From Pinguiococcus pyrenoidosus (Eukaryota; Sar; Pinguiophyceae; Pinguiochrysidales; Pinguiochrysidaceae): a stretch of 27,587 bases of DNA. Where the stretch lies: contig JAAMXY010001496.1 of NCBI GenBank assembly GCA_019677205.1, forward strand, positions 1-27,587. Direction: 5' to 3'. Under the pieces are notes generated by a model. The model had not been told where the DNA came from, did no database searches, and saw only the letters and a list, made by a program, of their open reading frames with translations. This document shows, one piece after another, positions 1 to 10,612 of this stretch. How positions within the stretch are numbered: position 1 is the first letter of the stretch; every line of letters begins with the position of its first letter. The position numbers and the translations under genes are program-made.

Positions 1-2815
1 CGCTTCCGCCTCGGAGTGATCAACATTTCGCGCCATGTCACAGTTCCGCAGCGCTTCCTGCGTCACAGCCAACTTCTTGGACTCGTCTGCCAGCCGGAGA
101 TGGAGATCCTTCTCCCTCTCGTCGCGCTTTTGCTGCAATGTCATCATCCTACCCTCGTGCTCTGCTGCCTGCTGCTTGAGAGCATTGGATAGCTGATGAA
201 CATCGCTCTTGAGCCCTTCCACGACCTCCTGCCACTCGGCGTCCACCTGTACGCAAAGCAAATTAGATCAAGTGCGCTCGTTGGTCGGCATTCCCGCCCG
301 AACCACTGCCAAATCTCACCTTTTCTCTTGTGTCGCGCTCAGCCTGAAGCTTCGCCTTCCGCAGTCGCGACGCAAATCCTTGCTGGGCAAGGAGCTTGCC
401 CTCCTCGATGGCCGCTTGAACGCCGGTCTGAAACTTTTCTGATTCTTGCCGCCTCGCCTCGAGCGCAGCCTCTCGCTCGCGGGCCAGCGCCCCCAGCTCA
501 AACTGGTCCACCTTCGTACTTAGCTCCTGGTTCTCCACGAGCATCTTTGCGTGCTGCTCGCCCAAGAACGCGTGCTTGGCCTGAAGAGACTCCAAATCGC
601 TCTTGAGTCTGCGCAGATGGTCGCCGCTTGACTGCACTTCGGCTTGCGCTTGTTTGATCTCGCGATGCGCGCGTTCCTCTGCCAGCTGTCGCCTCTCCTT
701 CTCGCCAGCCACTGCCTCTGCAAATCTTCTTCGCTCTGCGTCGTATCCCGCACTGGCAAGAGAAGCAAAATCAGCAAGTCGGCAAAGAAGATAACTCGAC
801 TCCTGCTGAGAACTTCTACCGGCGTCCATACCTGAGCTTCTCCACCTCGAGCCCATGTCGTTCTCGCTCTTGCGATCGAATCCGCAGCATCTCTCGATTT
901 GCTGCTTCGAGGGCCTCCTTTAGCTTCTGCTCGCCTTTCTTCCTATCCATGATCGCCTCCTCCCTCGCCTTGATGGCCCTCTCGGCCGCTTCCTGCGCCA
1001 TGCGAAGCTCCCCCACGCCGCACCTGGATTCGCTCTCAAGTTGCAGGCACCTCGCTTCCGCCACAGCCGCCCTTTCGGAAGCCTTTCTCAGAGCTTCTTC
1101 GAGCATTGAGCATTTCTGGTGGTGAAAGAAGGTGGAGTTGAAGGCTTAGCAATGCCGCCTTCCCCGCAAAGGCGACCTCGCATGTAGATGGCAGCTACCT
1201 GTGACATCGCCGGTAAGAGAAGGGACGAAAGGTCCTTATCCGAGGCACTAGAAGCTTCCGCTGCTCCAATGTGCCAAGCCTGCGCTTGCGGTGCGCTGCT
1301 CTGCAGAGGCCTTCCAGATGCGGCTGGTTGGCGCGGAATCTGCTCCAGGGTTCTATCCCGCGCGTCGGCGGTGGAGGTCTGCGTCAGAGACTTTGCCGCC
1401 GCCTCGATGGCTCTTCTCTCCTTCACCAAAGCGTCAAGAAGATCCTTCAGGTCTGATGAGTACTCACGACTCTCTCGCGTGGCAGATGCATGGCCGACAC
1501 TCGAAACTTCCGCTGGCCCGGAAGCGTCGGCAGGCTCTCTCTGCATTATGGGAAAGGGCGTGTCTTGCCGACTCTCGTCGTTGCCTGGAAAGTCGCCAGA
1601 CATATCTCCAGAGATCACCCCATCCGCAGGATACCCATTCAAGTCAGTGGGCGCAGTCTGTGGCTCCGCGGTCGCTGGTTCTCGATCCTTCAAGCTCCCG
1701 CGAACAGCTGACGGGAGATCCGGCGCCCTGTCGCTGCCCGAACCGTGGACAGCGACGCCCAGGCCACGAATCGGTGGTATCCGCAGCTGCCCCGCTATCC
1801 GGTCGCCATCTTCCGCGGCGCCTAGCTTGACCGCATGCAGTTCTGGAGACGACTCGGTCGGAGATATGGTGCTGAGCGTCGTATTCTGCGCTTGGAACTG
1901 TCGATGGGGAAACTGACTCTGCGGCGGTCGGGGTGGCATCCCGTTGCCCATATGCTTCTGCAGGAGCTCGGAAGTCATTCGCGACAGCTCTTGCAGGCTC
2001 TCGGTCTCGGGCCTCTGGTTTCTCGGCGGATGCTCTTGGCTCCCCGCCAGCGAGTCCGGTACGCTGGTGTCTGCGGCAAGGCTAGTCTCGCCCGAGTCCG
2101 CCGCCTCCTCTTGGCGTTGAAGAGCGTGGGCCTCGAGGACGGCAGGAGCGCTGCGCGCGCTCGGAATGCCACCGGCCGTCTCCTCCTCCGCCTGCGCATC
2201 CAGCTCCCTGACAAGCCTGTGGAAAGCAACGGGATCAGACGCCTACTTCGGCGCGGACGACTTCCGTTCAAGAGGAGATCGCACCGCAAGGCATCGTTGA
2301 TGGCCCTGGTCCACTGGATGCACACTTTGGGATCGGGGCAGAGGAAGGACCATGCGTCGGTGAGCGGAAACACCAGGTCGAAGCCAGGTCCGCCTTCCAT
2401 GCTCCAGCACTTGGCAAACTTGGCGCCGCTCACGTCATAGACCTCGAGGTCCCCCAGGCTATCGGGATCAACGCTCTGGAGGCGAAGGCTCTGGAGAATC
2501 AAGAGGGACGAAGAGCCGCGCACTTGGATCGTCAGGGAAGTCCGTAGTCATGTCTCTTGGGAGAGACAACGGGGAGAATCCCTCAAAGACGCCGCTCAAA
2601 GATCCAGATGTCACTCCGAAGATCGCGATTACCTGCATCAACCGCTCGCTTTTCGGCTCCGGAGGCAGCAGCGTGAAGCGCCTATAACATGAACCGGAGA
2701 GTGAGGCGCGGCTCTGCGGAGGGAAGCGCCCAGAGCGCCAGACATACCTCGGCTCCCAGCTAAATAGCCCATCTGGATTTCGAACTTTGAATCGGAGGAC
2801 CGCCGTGAGCGGCAT
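1..2815 (-). CDS. PH-domain coiled-coil protein (3' end beyond window)
   Basis: Seven exons on the minus strand: 2815-2748, 2681-2633, 2490-2285, 2216-1199, 1115-832, 752-320, 246-1. All introns are GT-AG (66, 142, 68, 83, 79, 73 nt), phases agree throughout, and 768 residues are encoded before the window edge. Residues 1-108 look like a pleckstrin-homology domain: an N-terminal strand, a W-x2-RRF-x-LL segment, and a C-terminal helix with W at the expected place (CIQWTRAINDAL). A Pro/Ser-rich, low-complexity linker of about 330 residues follows. Then comes a long heptad-rich coiled coil (KLKEALEAANREMLRIRSQ, AEERAHREIKQAQAEVQSS), which continues off the left edge. Known PH domains bind phosphoinositides or proteins; here a membrane-tethered coiled-coil scaffold is inference. 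Intron 1 could be read through in frame, but removing it restores a normal PH strand. The start is the first ATG in frame. The family beyond PH is not recognised. Confidence 0.8.
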
Positions 2816-3231
2816 GGTGAGAGCGGCGCTTCTCAGTCGCGAGCGAAGCTAAAAAGAGGGCGCAGGCGGAAGCATGATGGGGCTGGCGCGCGAAAGGCGC
2901 CAAGGACAGCGCTCTCAAGGCAACGGCAAGGCGGGAAAACCTCTCAGATTCAAATCATCCTTTCAATTATTTTCTGTCCTTATCTATATGCACATGATAT
3001 AAACCAAGGAAGGTGTTGCTGATTTCTTCAAAAATATATTTAGTACACTCTCCGCTTAGGTAATGTACTTTATGGGTACACAAGGACAAGAGGTACCCTC
3101 CAGAGTCGAAGTCAGAGAAACGGCTTCCGAGAGGCCTCTGCAGAGGCGTCCGCCGCCAGTGCAAGTGCACCCAGGTCCCATTCAACCAAATTTTTCCGAC
3201 CTCTGTGCAGCCGAGAAGAGCACTTGACACC
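2816..3231. promoter_or_regulatory. Divergent intergenic spacer with AT-rich island
   Basis: This 416-nt spacer lies between two genes transcribed away from each other, the PH coiled-coil gene (minus) and RSPH3 (plus). About 2945-3075 is strongly AT-rich, with several TATA-like stretches, in an otherwise GC-rich window. It probably contains both promoters. No specific element can be assigned by eye and no coding sequence is seen. Confidence 0.4.
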
Positions 3232-4636
3232 ATGCAGGCGTTTCAGCACCAAAGCGAGCCCATGCCAGTGCCCATGAAACGGCAGAGGCCCAAGTACCGC
3301 ACGGACGCCGACGACGATGACGTCGCCGCGTCGAACATCATGTTCGATCGCCGCGTGGTGCGCGGCAATACCTACGCAGCTCAGGTGGGTGCTGGGGAAG
3401 GCAGACGATGACGCCTGTCCAAGTCGCTGAGGCGTCAATGCCGGCTTCGACAGGTCATCACGCAGGCTCAGCAGCGAGAGATCGAGCGATTGCGCGCCGA
3501 GGATGAGCGGCGAAGGCAGGCGGAACTGCTGCGGCGGAAGCGGGGGCAGAAGGTGACTCTTCCATCTTCACGCTAGACAAGAGCACAGCGCGATGTGGCG
3601 CCTCATGGCCTTTCCTCGTGCATCTAGAGGAGACCGACGACGCCTCCGCCCGTGCCCGGTCGGGCACATACGGATGTGCAGACCGAGGAGTTCGTGGAGA
3701 AGCTGTCGGATCGCAATCCGGTGGTGGATGGGTGCACGCAGACCGATGGCGAGATGGACGCGCCGATCCCCGTGCTCTTCATGCCGAAGAAGAGCGGGGT
3801 TGACAAGGAGACCCAGGTCGAAGATGGCGAACTCTTCGACTTCGACTTTGAGGTGGCGCCCGTTCTGGAGGTGCTCGTGTGCAAGACCATGGAGAATGCG
3901 ATGATGGAGATCATGGAGCAGTGCGAGCTGGAGGCCATCTTGGCGCAGCAAAAGGAGTTCGAGAGCCGTCGGGACGCAGAGCTCGCGGAGGTGCAGCGCC
4001 TGGAGGCGCAGATCCGCCGCCGTGCGGAGGAAAAGCAGCGGCGTTTGGACCAGAAGAAGGCACTGCAGAGGGAGCTCGTGGCGATGAAGGAAGAGGTGGA
4101 GTCCAGGAGCATCGCACAGGGATACATGCGCGACCTACAGGATCGCGTTTTCGAGACCATGCAAGACGCCGGGCTCTTCTTCGACCCCCTGGTCCGCGAG
4201 ATCGAGACCACCTTCCTCCCCTGGCTCCTTGACAGCACCGCGAAGAAGGTGGACGAGGTGCAGCTGTCCCAGGAGGTGGCGATATCGCTCGTCCAGGTGA
4301 GAAGACCCTTGAAACGCTGTGGGAAACGGGGCATGGGCATGACGCTGCGGAAACGGGTTGTGCAGGACTCGCTGGCGAAGGCGAAGCAGCAGACCAAGAC
4401 CTTCCGAAAGGAACTAGACGACATTAAGGTAGGCACTGGGCTTTCGCAGCCTCGTCGACGAAGCTGTTGCTCACGTCTTTTTGTGCGTCCTGGCCATGCA
4501 GGAAGCACGAGAGGAGCAGCTGCGACGAGAGCTTGAGGAGCAGAAGAGACTTGAGGAGGAGCGGGAAGCGGAACGACGCCGCCAGGAAGAGGAAGAAGCG
4601 AAGGCTGAAGAGAATGCAGAGGGTGAAGAAGACTAG
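3232..4636 (+). CDS. RSPH3: Radial spoke head protein 3 homolog
   Basis: Five exons: 3232-3384, 3454-3552, 3628-4296, 4366-4428, 4502-4636. The GT-AG introns are 69, 75, 69 and 73 nt, all phase 0, giving 372 residues. RSP3 is the axonemal anchor of the T-shaped radial spoke and an A-kinase anchoring protein. Family hallmarks seen are the N-terminal NIMFDRRVVRGNTYA block (about residues 35-49), the HTDVQTEEFVEKL block (98-110), and the conserved core up to a FFDPLVREIETTFLPWLL segment. A charged, Glu/Arg-rich C-terminal helix follows. LC8-type motifs CTQTD (120-124) and KETQV (144-148) are visible, as expected for RSP3. The helix around EVLVCKTMENAMMEIMEQ is the likely AKAP/dimerisation segment by position. 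The ATG at 3232 follows CACC and is the first in frame. It is shorter than vertebrate RSPH3 but complete. Confidence 0.93.
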
Positions 4637-5222
4637 TGTCTTCCGGTGCGCAGCGAGGTTCGTGAGCCTGCCTTGACATTGCCCTCTCATCCCACGACCT
4701 TGAACCTTCCGCCGCCGCCCGATCGGAAAGACGATGTGATACCCAATAGATTCGAGTGTGTGTCTGTGCGAAGTGTCAACGAGCTTAGGATGCTGTGATG
4801 GGCCAGTACGTGCGTACCGGCAATAGACTCGCGCCGTGTGTGCTTCGCTGGCATCAAGTCCGTCTCCGTCATGAAGATGCTGTGCCGTAGTGGAATGTCT
4901 CTTCCATGAGGTCCGCCAAGCCCTGTTTCACCCTCCCACAGTCGCAACCTTCCAAAAGCTGCCTCGCATGCCCCGACCCAAAAGGTCTTGCAGACGTTCC
5001 ACCATCTATCAGCCTCTACCGAGAGAAAAATGAAGAAGAAGAAGAAGAAGACGCAATGCAAGCTCTGTCCCTCGACAAGAATACTACGCTGCAACGCCGG
5101 TATCAACCATCAAGTCTGCTCCATCTGTCACGGATCGACGCTTTCGCGCATTTTTCAGCCAAAGTGGATTGAACGCATTTGACTTTCTCATGCAGAACGC
5201 GCGCGACTGAGCGCCTCCGGCC
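4637..5222. other. Intergenic spacer between RSPH3 and RING gene
   Basis: This 586-nt stretch separates two plus-strand genes and should hold the RSPH3 3' UTR and the promoter of the RING gene. Open frames exist on both strands, but none shows a recognisable domain or credible splice structure. A (GAA)6 microsatellite lies at 5032-5050. Nothing else is supported. Confidence 0.4.
5032..5050 (+). repeat. (GAA)n microsatellite
   Basis: About six GAA units occur in tandem in the spacer upstream of the RING gene. They are short and not embedded in a supported coding frame. Confidence 0.8.
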
Positions 5223-7092
5223 ATGAGCTTTCGTGCGCGTCGGGACGTCATCGACATTCTCGATGACGGCGACATGGGTTTCCAGGCGCCGCGGCGTGAT
5301 ATCGGGTCTTCCCACGCGCTTGAGAGCCTCTCCAGCGCTTCAGCTGACATGGAGTCGACGCGGAGACGCGGTGCGCAGCCGTCTGGGCTCTCGGGAGGAG
5401 GGGAGAAAGGCGGGCTGTCATGTAGCACGTGCCCGGTATGCTTGGAGCCGCTGTACGACGACTTAAAAGCGCTCACGTGCGGCCATGTCTTCCATGCGCA
5501 TTGCTTTGATGGCTGGGCCAAGGCCAAACGTAGTCGGTGAGGAAGGGAGACGGCCTTGCTTTGGGAGTGAATGGCCCCTATGAACTTACTACTACCTGGA
5601 ATGCTGCCCGACCAGGCCGGTCTGTCCTTTCAAGTGCCCCGGGAAGATCGTTCGTGCGGAAGAAGGAATCGCCCTCTACTTCCGGGCAGCGATCCCCAGC
5701 GAGCAGGGGCCGTCGACTCCGCAAAAGGCCGCAGAGGACAGGAATGCCAGTGGCGGCGGTGCCGACAATGGAAAAGGAGTTCCGAGGCTTCCTAGTTGCG
5801 AGTATGGACAACTTCGGGAAGAAGCTTCAGTTCTGCAGGCTCAACACGAACTTCTGCGCAATGCCGCAGTGGGAAACCCTGCTTCAGACGGGAGGGGCCG
5901 TCACATGGGCGGCAACAGCACTAGACTTGAAAGGCACAGCAATGACGGCATTCTCCGCGAGAATCAGGACCGAAACGTAGCGGTTCGATCCCTCCAAATG
6001 GACGAGCGGGGTGGTGTCCAAAGCCGTGGGGCCATGGCCAGAGCGGCTAGGCTCGCTTGCGAGGACACGATTGGGGAGCTGAAAGTGCAGATTGAAGGGC
6101 AGGAGGAACGCATTTTAGAGCTGAATTCGAAGCTATGTGACAGAGACCGAGAGGTGGAGGCTCTTGAGCAGCGGCACGAAGAAGCGCTGAGCCGGCTGAA
6201 CCGCGAAGCAGCGAGGAATAGGTCCAAGCTGGAGAGACAGGCGCTCCAAGCCTTGGAGGAGCAGAAGGGATTGAGGGAGGAGATCCATCGGCTACGCAAG
6301 GCCGTATCGGCGGCCACAAGGGAATGCGCCTTTAAGCCACGCACAAGCGCTGCAGCGAAGCCAAGCGTGGGAAAGGCGAGGATGCCTGCGGGCGACACCC
6401 GGCTCGGCTGGCAAGCGGCCGGCACGGACGAGCCCGTTGAGAATCTTGCGGAAAGGCCGACGAAGCGCACGAAGAGGTCAAGGACGACGACATCCCGCCA
6501 CTTTGACAAAGAAAATGTCTCCGAAGATGGCGCGAAGGCCTCATCGACTGAGGACGGAGTGACAGCGGCGTCGAGCAAAGCTCTCGTTGCGCCAGGTTCG
6601 GTGCGAGCTACGTCCAGCGTCTTTAAGAATATCACCGTTCACCCAAATCTTCTTTGGGACGCGGCCTTCAAGACCGGCGGTGCGAAGACCCGCCAGCGAC
6701 CGAAGAAGGCCACGAGCAAGGCGAGCCGAGTGGCAAGGGGGCGGGGAGAGCCGGCTTCTTCGGCATCAACCGGTCCACAGAAGAAAGCTGTTGGGAGCGA
6801 TGCAGTGCCCTCTTTCAATTTCACGGGATTCACTGCTCCGGAATACTTGGACGCGCTCCAGAGTCCCGCTGTGATCCGGGAGACCGAGCCAGACCTGCAG
6901 ATCGGCACTTCCAGATACTTCTCCTCCGTTACGGCTCCGGTTGCGACCGAAGAAGAGCGCAAGTCCAAGGGGCGACGGCGACGGCAGCGGCGGTGTCATG
7001 GGAAAGCAACGTCGCGCGAAGGGAGCTCACGTCGTGAGAGGGGCAGCGTCAGCGCGAAGAGCATTCGAGCATTTCTAGGCAAGGTCGGCTGA
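5223..7092 (+). CDS. RING-finger coiled-coil protein, TRAIP-like architecture (putative E3 ubiquitin ligase)
   Basis: Two exons, 5223-5536 and 5616-7092, with a 79-nt GT-AG intron inside the RING, give 596 residues. The RING-H2 ligands are C70, C73, C86, H88, H91, C94, C108 and C112. The last pair is spaced C-x3-C instead of C-x2-C, which depends on the chosen acceptor at 5614-5615. A coiled coil follows at about 235-340 (EEALSRLNREAARNRSKLER), then a long basic, disordered region rich in Lys/Arg/Ser. The protein ends in KSIRAFLGKVG, which resembles a PCNA-binding PIP box lacking the leading Gln. RING, then coiled coil, then a C-terminal PIP-like motif is the layout of TRAIP, a replication-coupled E3 ligase. 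The RING call is firm; the TRAIP assignment is inference from architecture. The ATG at 5223 is the first in frame. Confidence 0.8.
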
Positions 7093-7434
7093 AGCAATGA
7101 ACAACCTCAAACATTCATCCGGAATCTCGCAGAGCCTGTGGCCGAGCGCCACGCACATCGAAAAGGCTTCCATGGCACAGACGATATAGACGATCAAGCA
7201 GCAGACCATCGAAAGGAGAATCGCAGTCGGTACGGCTCTCTTCAGCTTCGGCAGTTGATGAGCCACAGACCGTGATCTCCTTCTTGACATACCAAAAACA
7301 CACAGCAACATCGTCGGCAGAATCTTTCCACGAGTCTTCGCCAAGGGAATCTTCGATTCAAGGACAGAAACAACCTCTCCCGGCCCCTTCTTCTTCCTAC
7401 TTACTTGCTGACAAGCGGACAAGCCGATCACCTT
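7093..7434. other. Convergent spacer (3' UTRs)
   Basis: This 342-nt stretch lies between the stop codons of two convergent genes. It probably holds overlapping or adjacent 3' UTRs. A minus-strand open frame covers it but has no recognisable domain and no splice link to a neighbour. Confidence 0.4.
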
Positions 7435-9167
7435 TTACGCGAGGCCATGGTAATCGAGGAGGGGATAGCCTTGGTGCAAGTCGGGGAAACGAACATCCTC
7501 TGACAGCTTCAGGCCTGGAAGCACTTTCTCAGCTACGGAGAAGGCTAGGTCTTCCACCTGCCCATCAGCGCGCGCATTGCGGGCTTCATTTGGCGAGTAC
7601 TCTTCATCGATCCAATCTGCCTGGAAGTCCCACGGTAGACCGGTCAGGCGAGAAGAGCCTCGAGAGGAGGCGCTGGAAGCTCGATTCTCGATGCTTGGTA
7701 GGCTGGAGGAGTCTGCGGACGACAGCACCGAGTCACTTGTGCTGTAGGACTCCTGCAACGAACCCGGATCGAACATCGTAACATGTTCGGTGATGTTCCC
7801 GAGCGCGGGGTGCGGCAAGGAACCTGGCGTCAGGTGCGCCAGATGCGGCACTGTCCTCGGATGATTCGACGGCGCACGACATCCTTCCATGCTGCAGCCC
7901 TGCCTCTGCGTGGTGGAGCCATAATCTCTCCGAACGTCAACCTCACGGATCCGACTCGCATCCTCGGCAGGGCGGTAGACGCGATTGGGCGCCGACGCTG
8001 CGCCGGGCTGGGGCGACGACATCGAGCGCCGCGAGGCCTCCGCAACCGGCCGATGGGGGACGTGAAGCAGGGGCTGCGGGCGGGACAGGCCCACTTCGGA
8101 CACGCGGGCACGAGCGTGGACCCAGGCTGCCGGCGGAGTGTACCCCGGGGGATAGACGCGGGTGTTCAGCATGTCGACGCCTTGCGAAGGCGGGCTTCCG
8201 CTCCGATCACGCGCCAGTCCAACTGAGCTTCCCGGGCTGCCGGCCAAGAAGGACGCCTGCGGGATCGATGTCGCGGACGCGGGGCTCGGTTGACTGAACA
8301 TTTGCGACGGGTCTTGGACCGGGAAGAATCCAGCATGTTGAAGGCCTGCCGAGGTATCCACGCGGAGACCATGTCCAGCGTCTTCGCGCAGAATGTTCAC
8401 CGGTGCCTACGACGGAAAAGACGGGGAGAATTGTACCGGTCAGGACCTTTGGGAAGTGCACGTCGGTACTCAGACAGACGTGCGTACCGAATAGTACGAA
8501 TCGGTCCCGTGCTTGTAGGTGGGCAGGTGCTGATCAGCGCCCCGACGCTCTGCATGTGCGTATCCACGATGAGAGACAGCCGGAAAGAGGTCCCCTGCCT
8601 CTCTCGCCGCCCGCTGTTCCTGGTCGGTCTCCTCCAGCCGCAGTCGCGTCAGAGCCTTTAGCTCTTCGATGGTCATGCCGCTGCGCACCGTCGCCTGCAT
8701 GAAAGAGCCAGCAGGCCCGGTTAGAGGCTCTTCTGCCTGCGCACTTGTGCACAGTTTCCAACTCTAGATCAAGATGTCGACGCAGGGCTTGTGGCAGAAG
8801 GAGACCTCTGCCGTGAATTCGGTAGGCCAGTCCTGGCAAGGGAGTGCCAAGCAGTCTTTTCGTTCTGCTCACCTCGGAGGCCGCATCCAGGTTGCGTGCA
8901 CCTCGGTCTCCGCGCAGATCTCTCCTCTTCGCGGTGAGCTGCTTGATTTCCTGCGGAGACTTGGGCGTCAGTTCGCCCAGTGCACTGCGTCACGACGCTT
9001 GTCTCTCGCGGTCTTCGCTGCTTCCCCGAGCGTCACTGCTTGGCGCAATTCGCATGCGCAAAGCTTCCCGTGCGCGCTTGCGCTCTTTTTGTGAAGTGTT
9101 TCATTGCTGCTGAGACGAGGTCACATACCTCCACTGACATGCCCGAGTAGATCTTGGCCTCCGCCAT
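7435..9167 (-). CDS. Unrecognised protein with tandem SGM-x-x-EE-x-K-x-LT motifs
   Basis: Four exons on the minus strand: 9167-9129, 8950-8873, 8694-8488, 8406-7435. The GT-AG introns are 178, 178 and 81 nt, all phase 0, giving 431 residues. The N-terminus carries two copies of one short motif: SGMSVEEIKQLT (residues 8-19) and SGMTIEELKALTRLRL (44-59). Intron 1 splits the first copy between its two glutamates; the second copy is uninterrupted. The remaining roughly 350 residues are low-complexity, rich in Ser, Pro, Arg and Gly, with YPPGYTPP and several SSA/SS runs. No catalytic domain, signal peptide or membrane span is seen. The short helical motifs suggest protein-protein contacts, but no function is claimed. 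The splice model rests on phase agreement and on recovering the repeated motif; small exons 1 and 2 are the least certain parts. Confidence 0.7.
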
Positions 9168-10612
9168 GGTATCGTAACGCGCCCAGTGGCGCGCTGCTAA
9201 GGAAGCTCCAAGCTTGCCCCTGCTGGCCGCGTGGATGTGCGACCCAAACTGTTGTGCGATTCCACTGCTATGGTGCGGAGCCTGGAGCAGCTAGGTCCTG
9301 AAGATGTCGCAGAGCGGGCGGCAGAATCGTCGAGACTGCACGTGCGCCGCCGTCCGAGAAGACGCAGTCGCTCTCATCGCATGCAGAACAGCGCCGCTCC
9401 TCCAGCCCAGGGCATCCACGGAGCGCAAGGGTGGTATGTTCATATAAAGAAATGGATGCTTCTCATACGCATCTTTGGAATAAGATTGATAGATTTGTCG
9501 CGAATGTAGTCATCACAAAAGAGACAGAAATACTCATTGCCCGGTTGATGAGTAAAATATACGATTACATGGATAATTTATGAGATTTTTCATCCTCACC
9601 GAATCTATGGGAAGATGGTTTCATTGGCCACGTGAAGCATACTCCTCTGGATTCGACCAATGCTCACGGGCCTAGAAGATCGGGTTTTTTGAATGGGGGT
9701 CCGCATGAGCCACTCCGATGGATCCGTGGGGATCGCGCATGCTTCGGATTGGTGGAGAAATTCCACTGCGGCCCAGTCCGAGTCATCCGCTCGTGGGACT
9801 TCGCCATGCGGCACGCATGCAGCTGCTTGATGGGCGCCCTCGCATCCGCACAACCCGAACCGCCTCGGTGACCCGCGAATGACCCGGCGCGAGTCCATCC
9901 TCGCCCGTCACCGCGACAATCCACAGCCTCAAGAAAAACCTTGGGCGAAGTTTTGATGAAACATGGCTGGTAGCTAGAGTTGGACGAGGGAGCAGGCAGG
10001 CAGGCAGAAGCGGCCGAGCAGCCAATGCATGCGTCGCTCGAGTCGAAGCAATGATGCATCATCGCTCGATGACATGATATCATGAGTGATGATGTTGCTT
10101 GTGCGCACGTGCGTGCCGTTGCCGAGCGAGCGAAGCAAGGTCAGGCTCAGTGTCGCTGGAAGCAAAGGGACTACGAGCGAAGCTTTCCCTGACCTCCCAA
10201 AAGGTTTGCAGAAGCCCACGATTCGCTCGTCCCCATACATCAGCAAGACGCGCGCCGAAACGTGGAAAAGCAAGAACCAAAAAAACAAAGCTCTTTTCTT
10301 GGGATCGCGGTAATGCGGTGGATCGCGGGAACGCCAAGCAGGGTAACTCAAAACTCAAAACTCAAAGAGCAGTCCAGATTCCGGCCGTCTCCAATCCGAA
10401 GCACTAGTGTTACTCCGATTTTCTATTCTCCAATCCTATGGCTGCGATATTCGGGGAACTGGTTTTCTGTTTTCTGAACAGCTACCGAGACTGTGCTACA
10501 GCACCCGAAGCACCGTCCCAACGCCGAAGAGACCCGTGGCACTTCCGCGCCCCAGCGCCCTCTTTCGAACCTCTGCTTTGCGGATTCTTGCTGGCGTCCG
10601 GCGCCTGTAGAG
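9168..10612. other. Long divergent intergenic region
   Basis: These 1445 nt separate the start of the minus-strand SGM-motif gene from the start of the plus-strand syntaxin gene. About 9430-9600 is AT-rich, like other divergent spacers here. Two perfect 12-bp palindromes lie at 10051-10062 and 10073-10084. A heptamer repeat, (ACTCAAA)3, lies near 10347-10367. Several open frames are present on both strands, including 9271-9430 plus, but none has a recognisable domain or convincing splice sites. A short unrecognised gene cannot be excluded. Confidence 0.4.
10051..10084. repeat. Two adjacent 12-bp perfect palindromes
   Basis: ATGATGCATCAT (10051-10062) and CATGATATCATG (10073-10084) are each identical to their reverse complement. 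They lie 10 bp apart, about 530 bp upstream of the syntaxin start. They could be dimeric transcription-factor sites; this is inference. Confidence 0.5.

Noticed and set aside
5960-5995. tRNA B-box-like GGTTCGATCCC
   Set aside because: It lies inside the RING/coiled-coil coding sequence, and no acceptor stem, D-arm or anticodon arm can be paired around it.
8695-9128. The two 178-nt introns as a recent duplication
   Set aside because: Their lengths match but no sequence similarity was seen beyond splice-site consensus.
9271-9430. Possible small plus-strand gene (frame with RRRPRRRSRSH)
   Set aside because: It is short, Arg/Ser-rich, with no recognisable domain and no convincing splice partner before the AT-rich segment.
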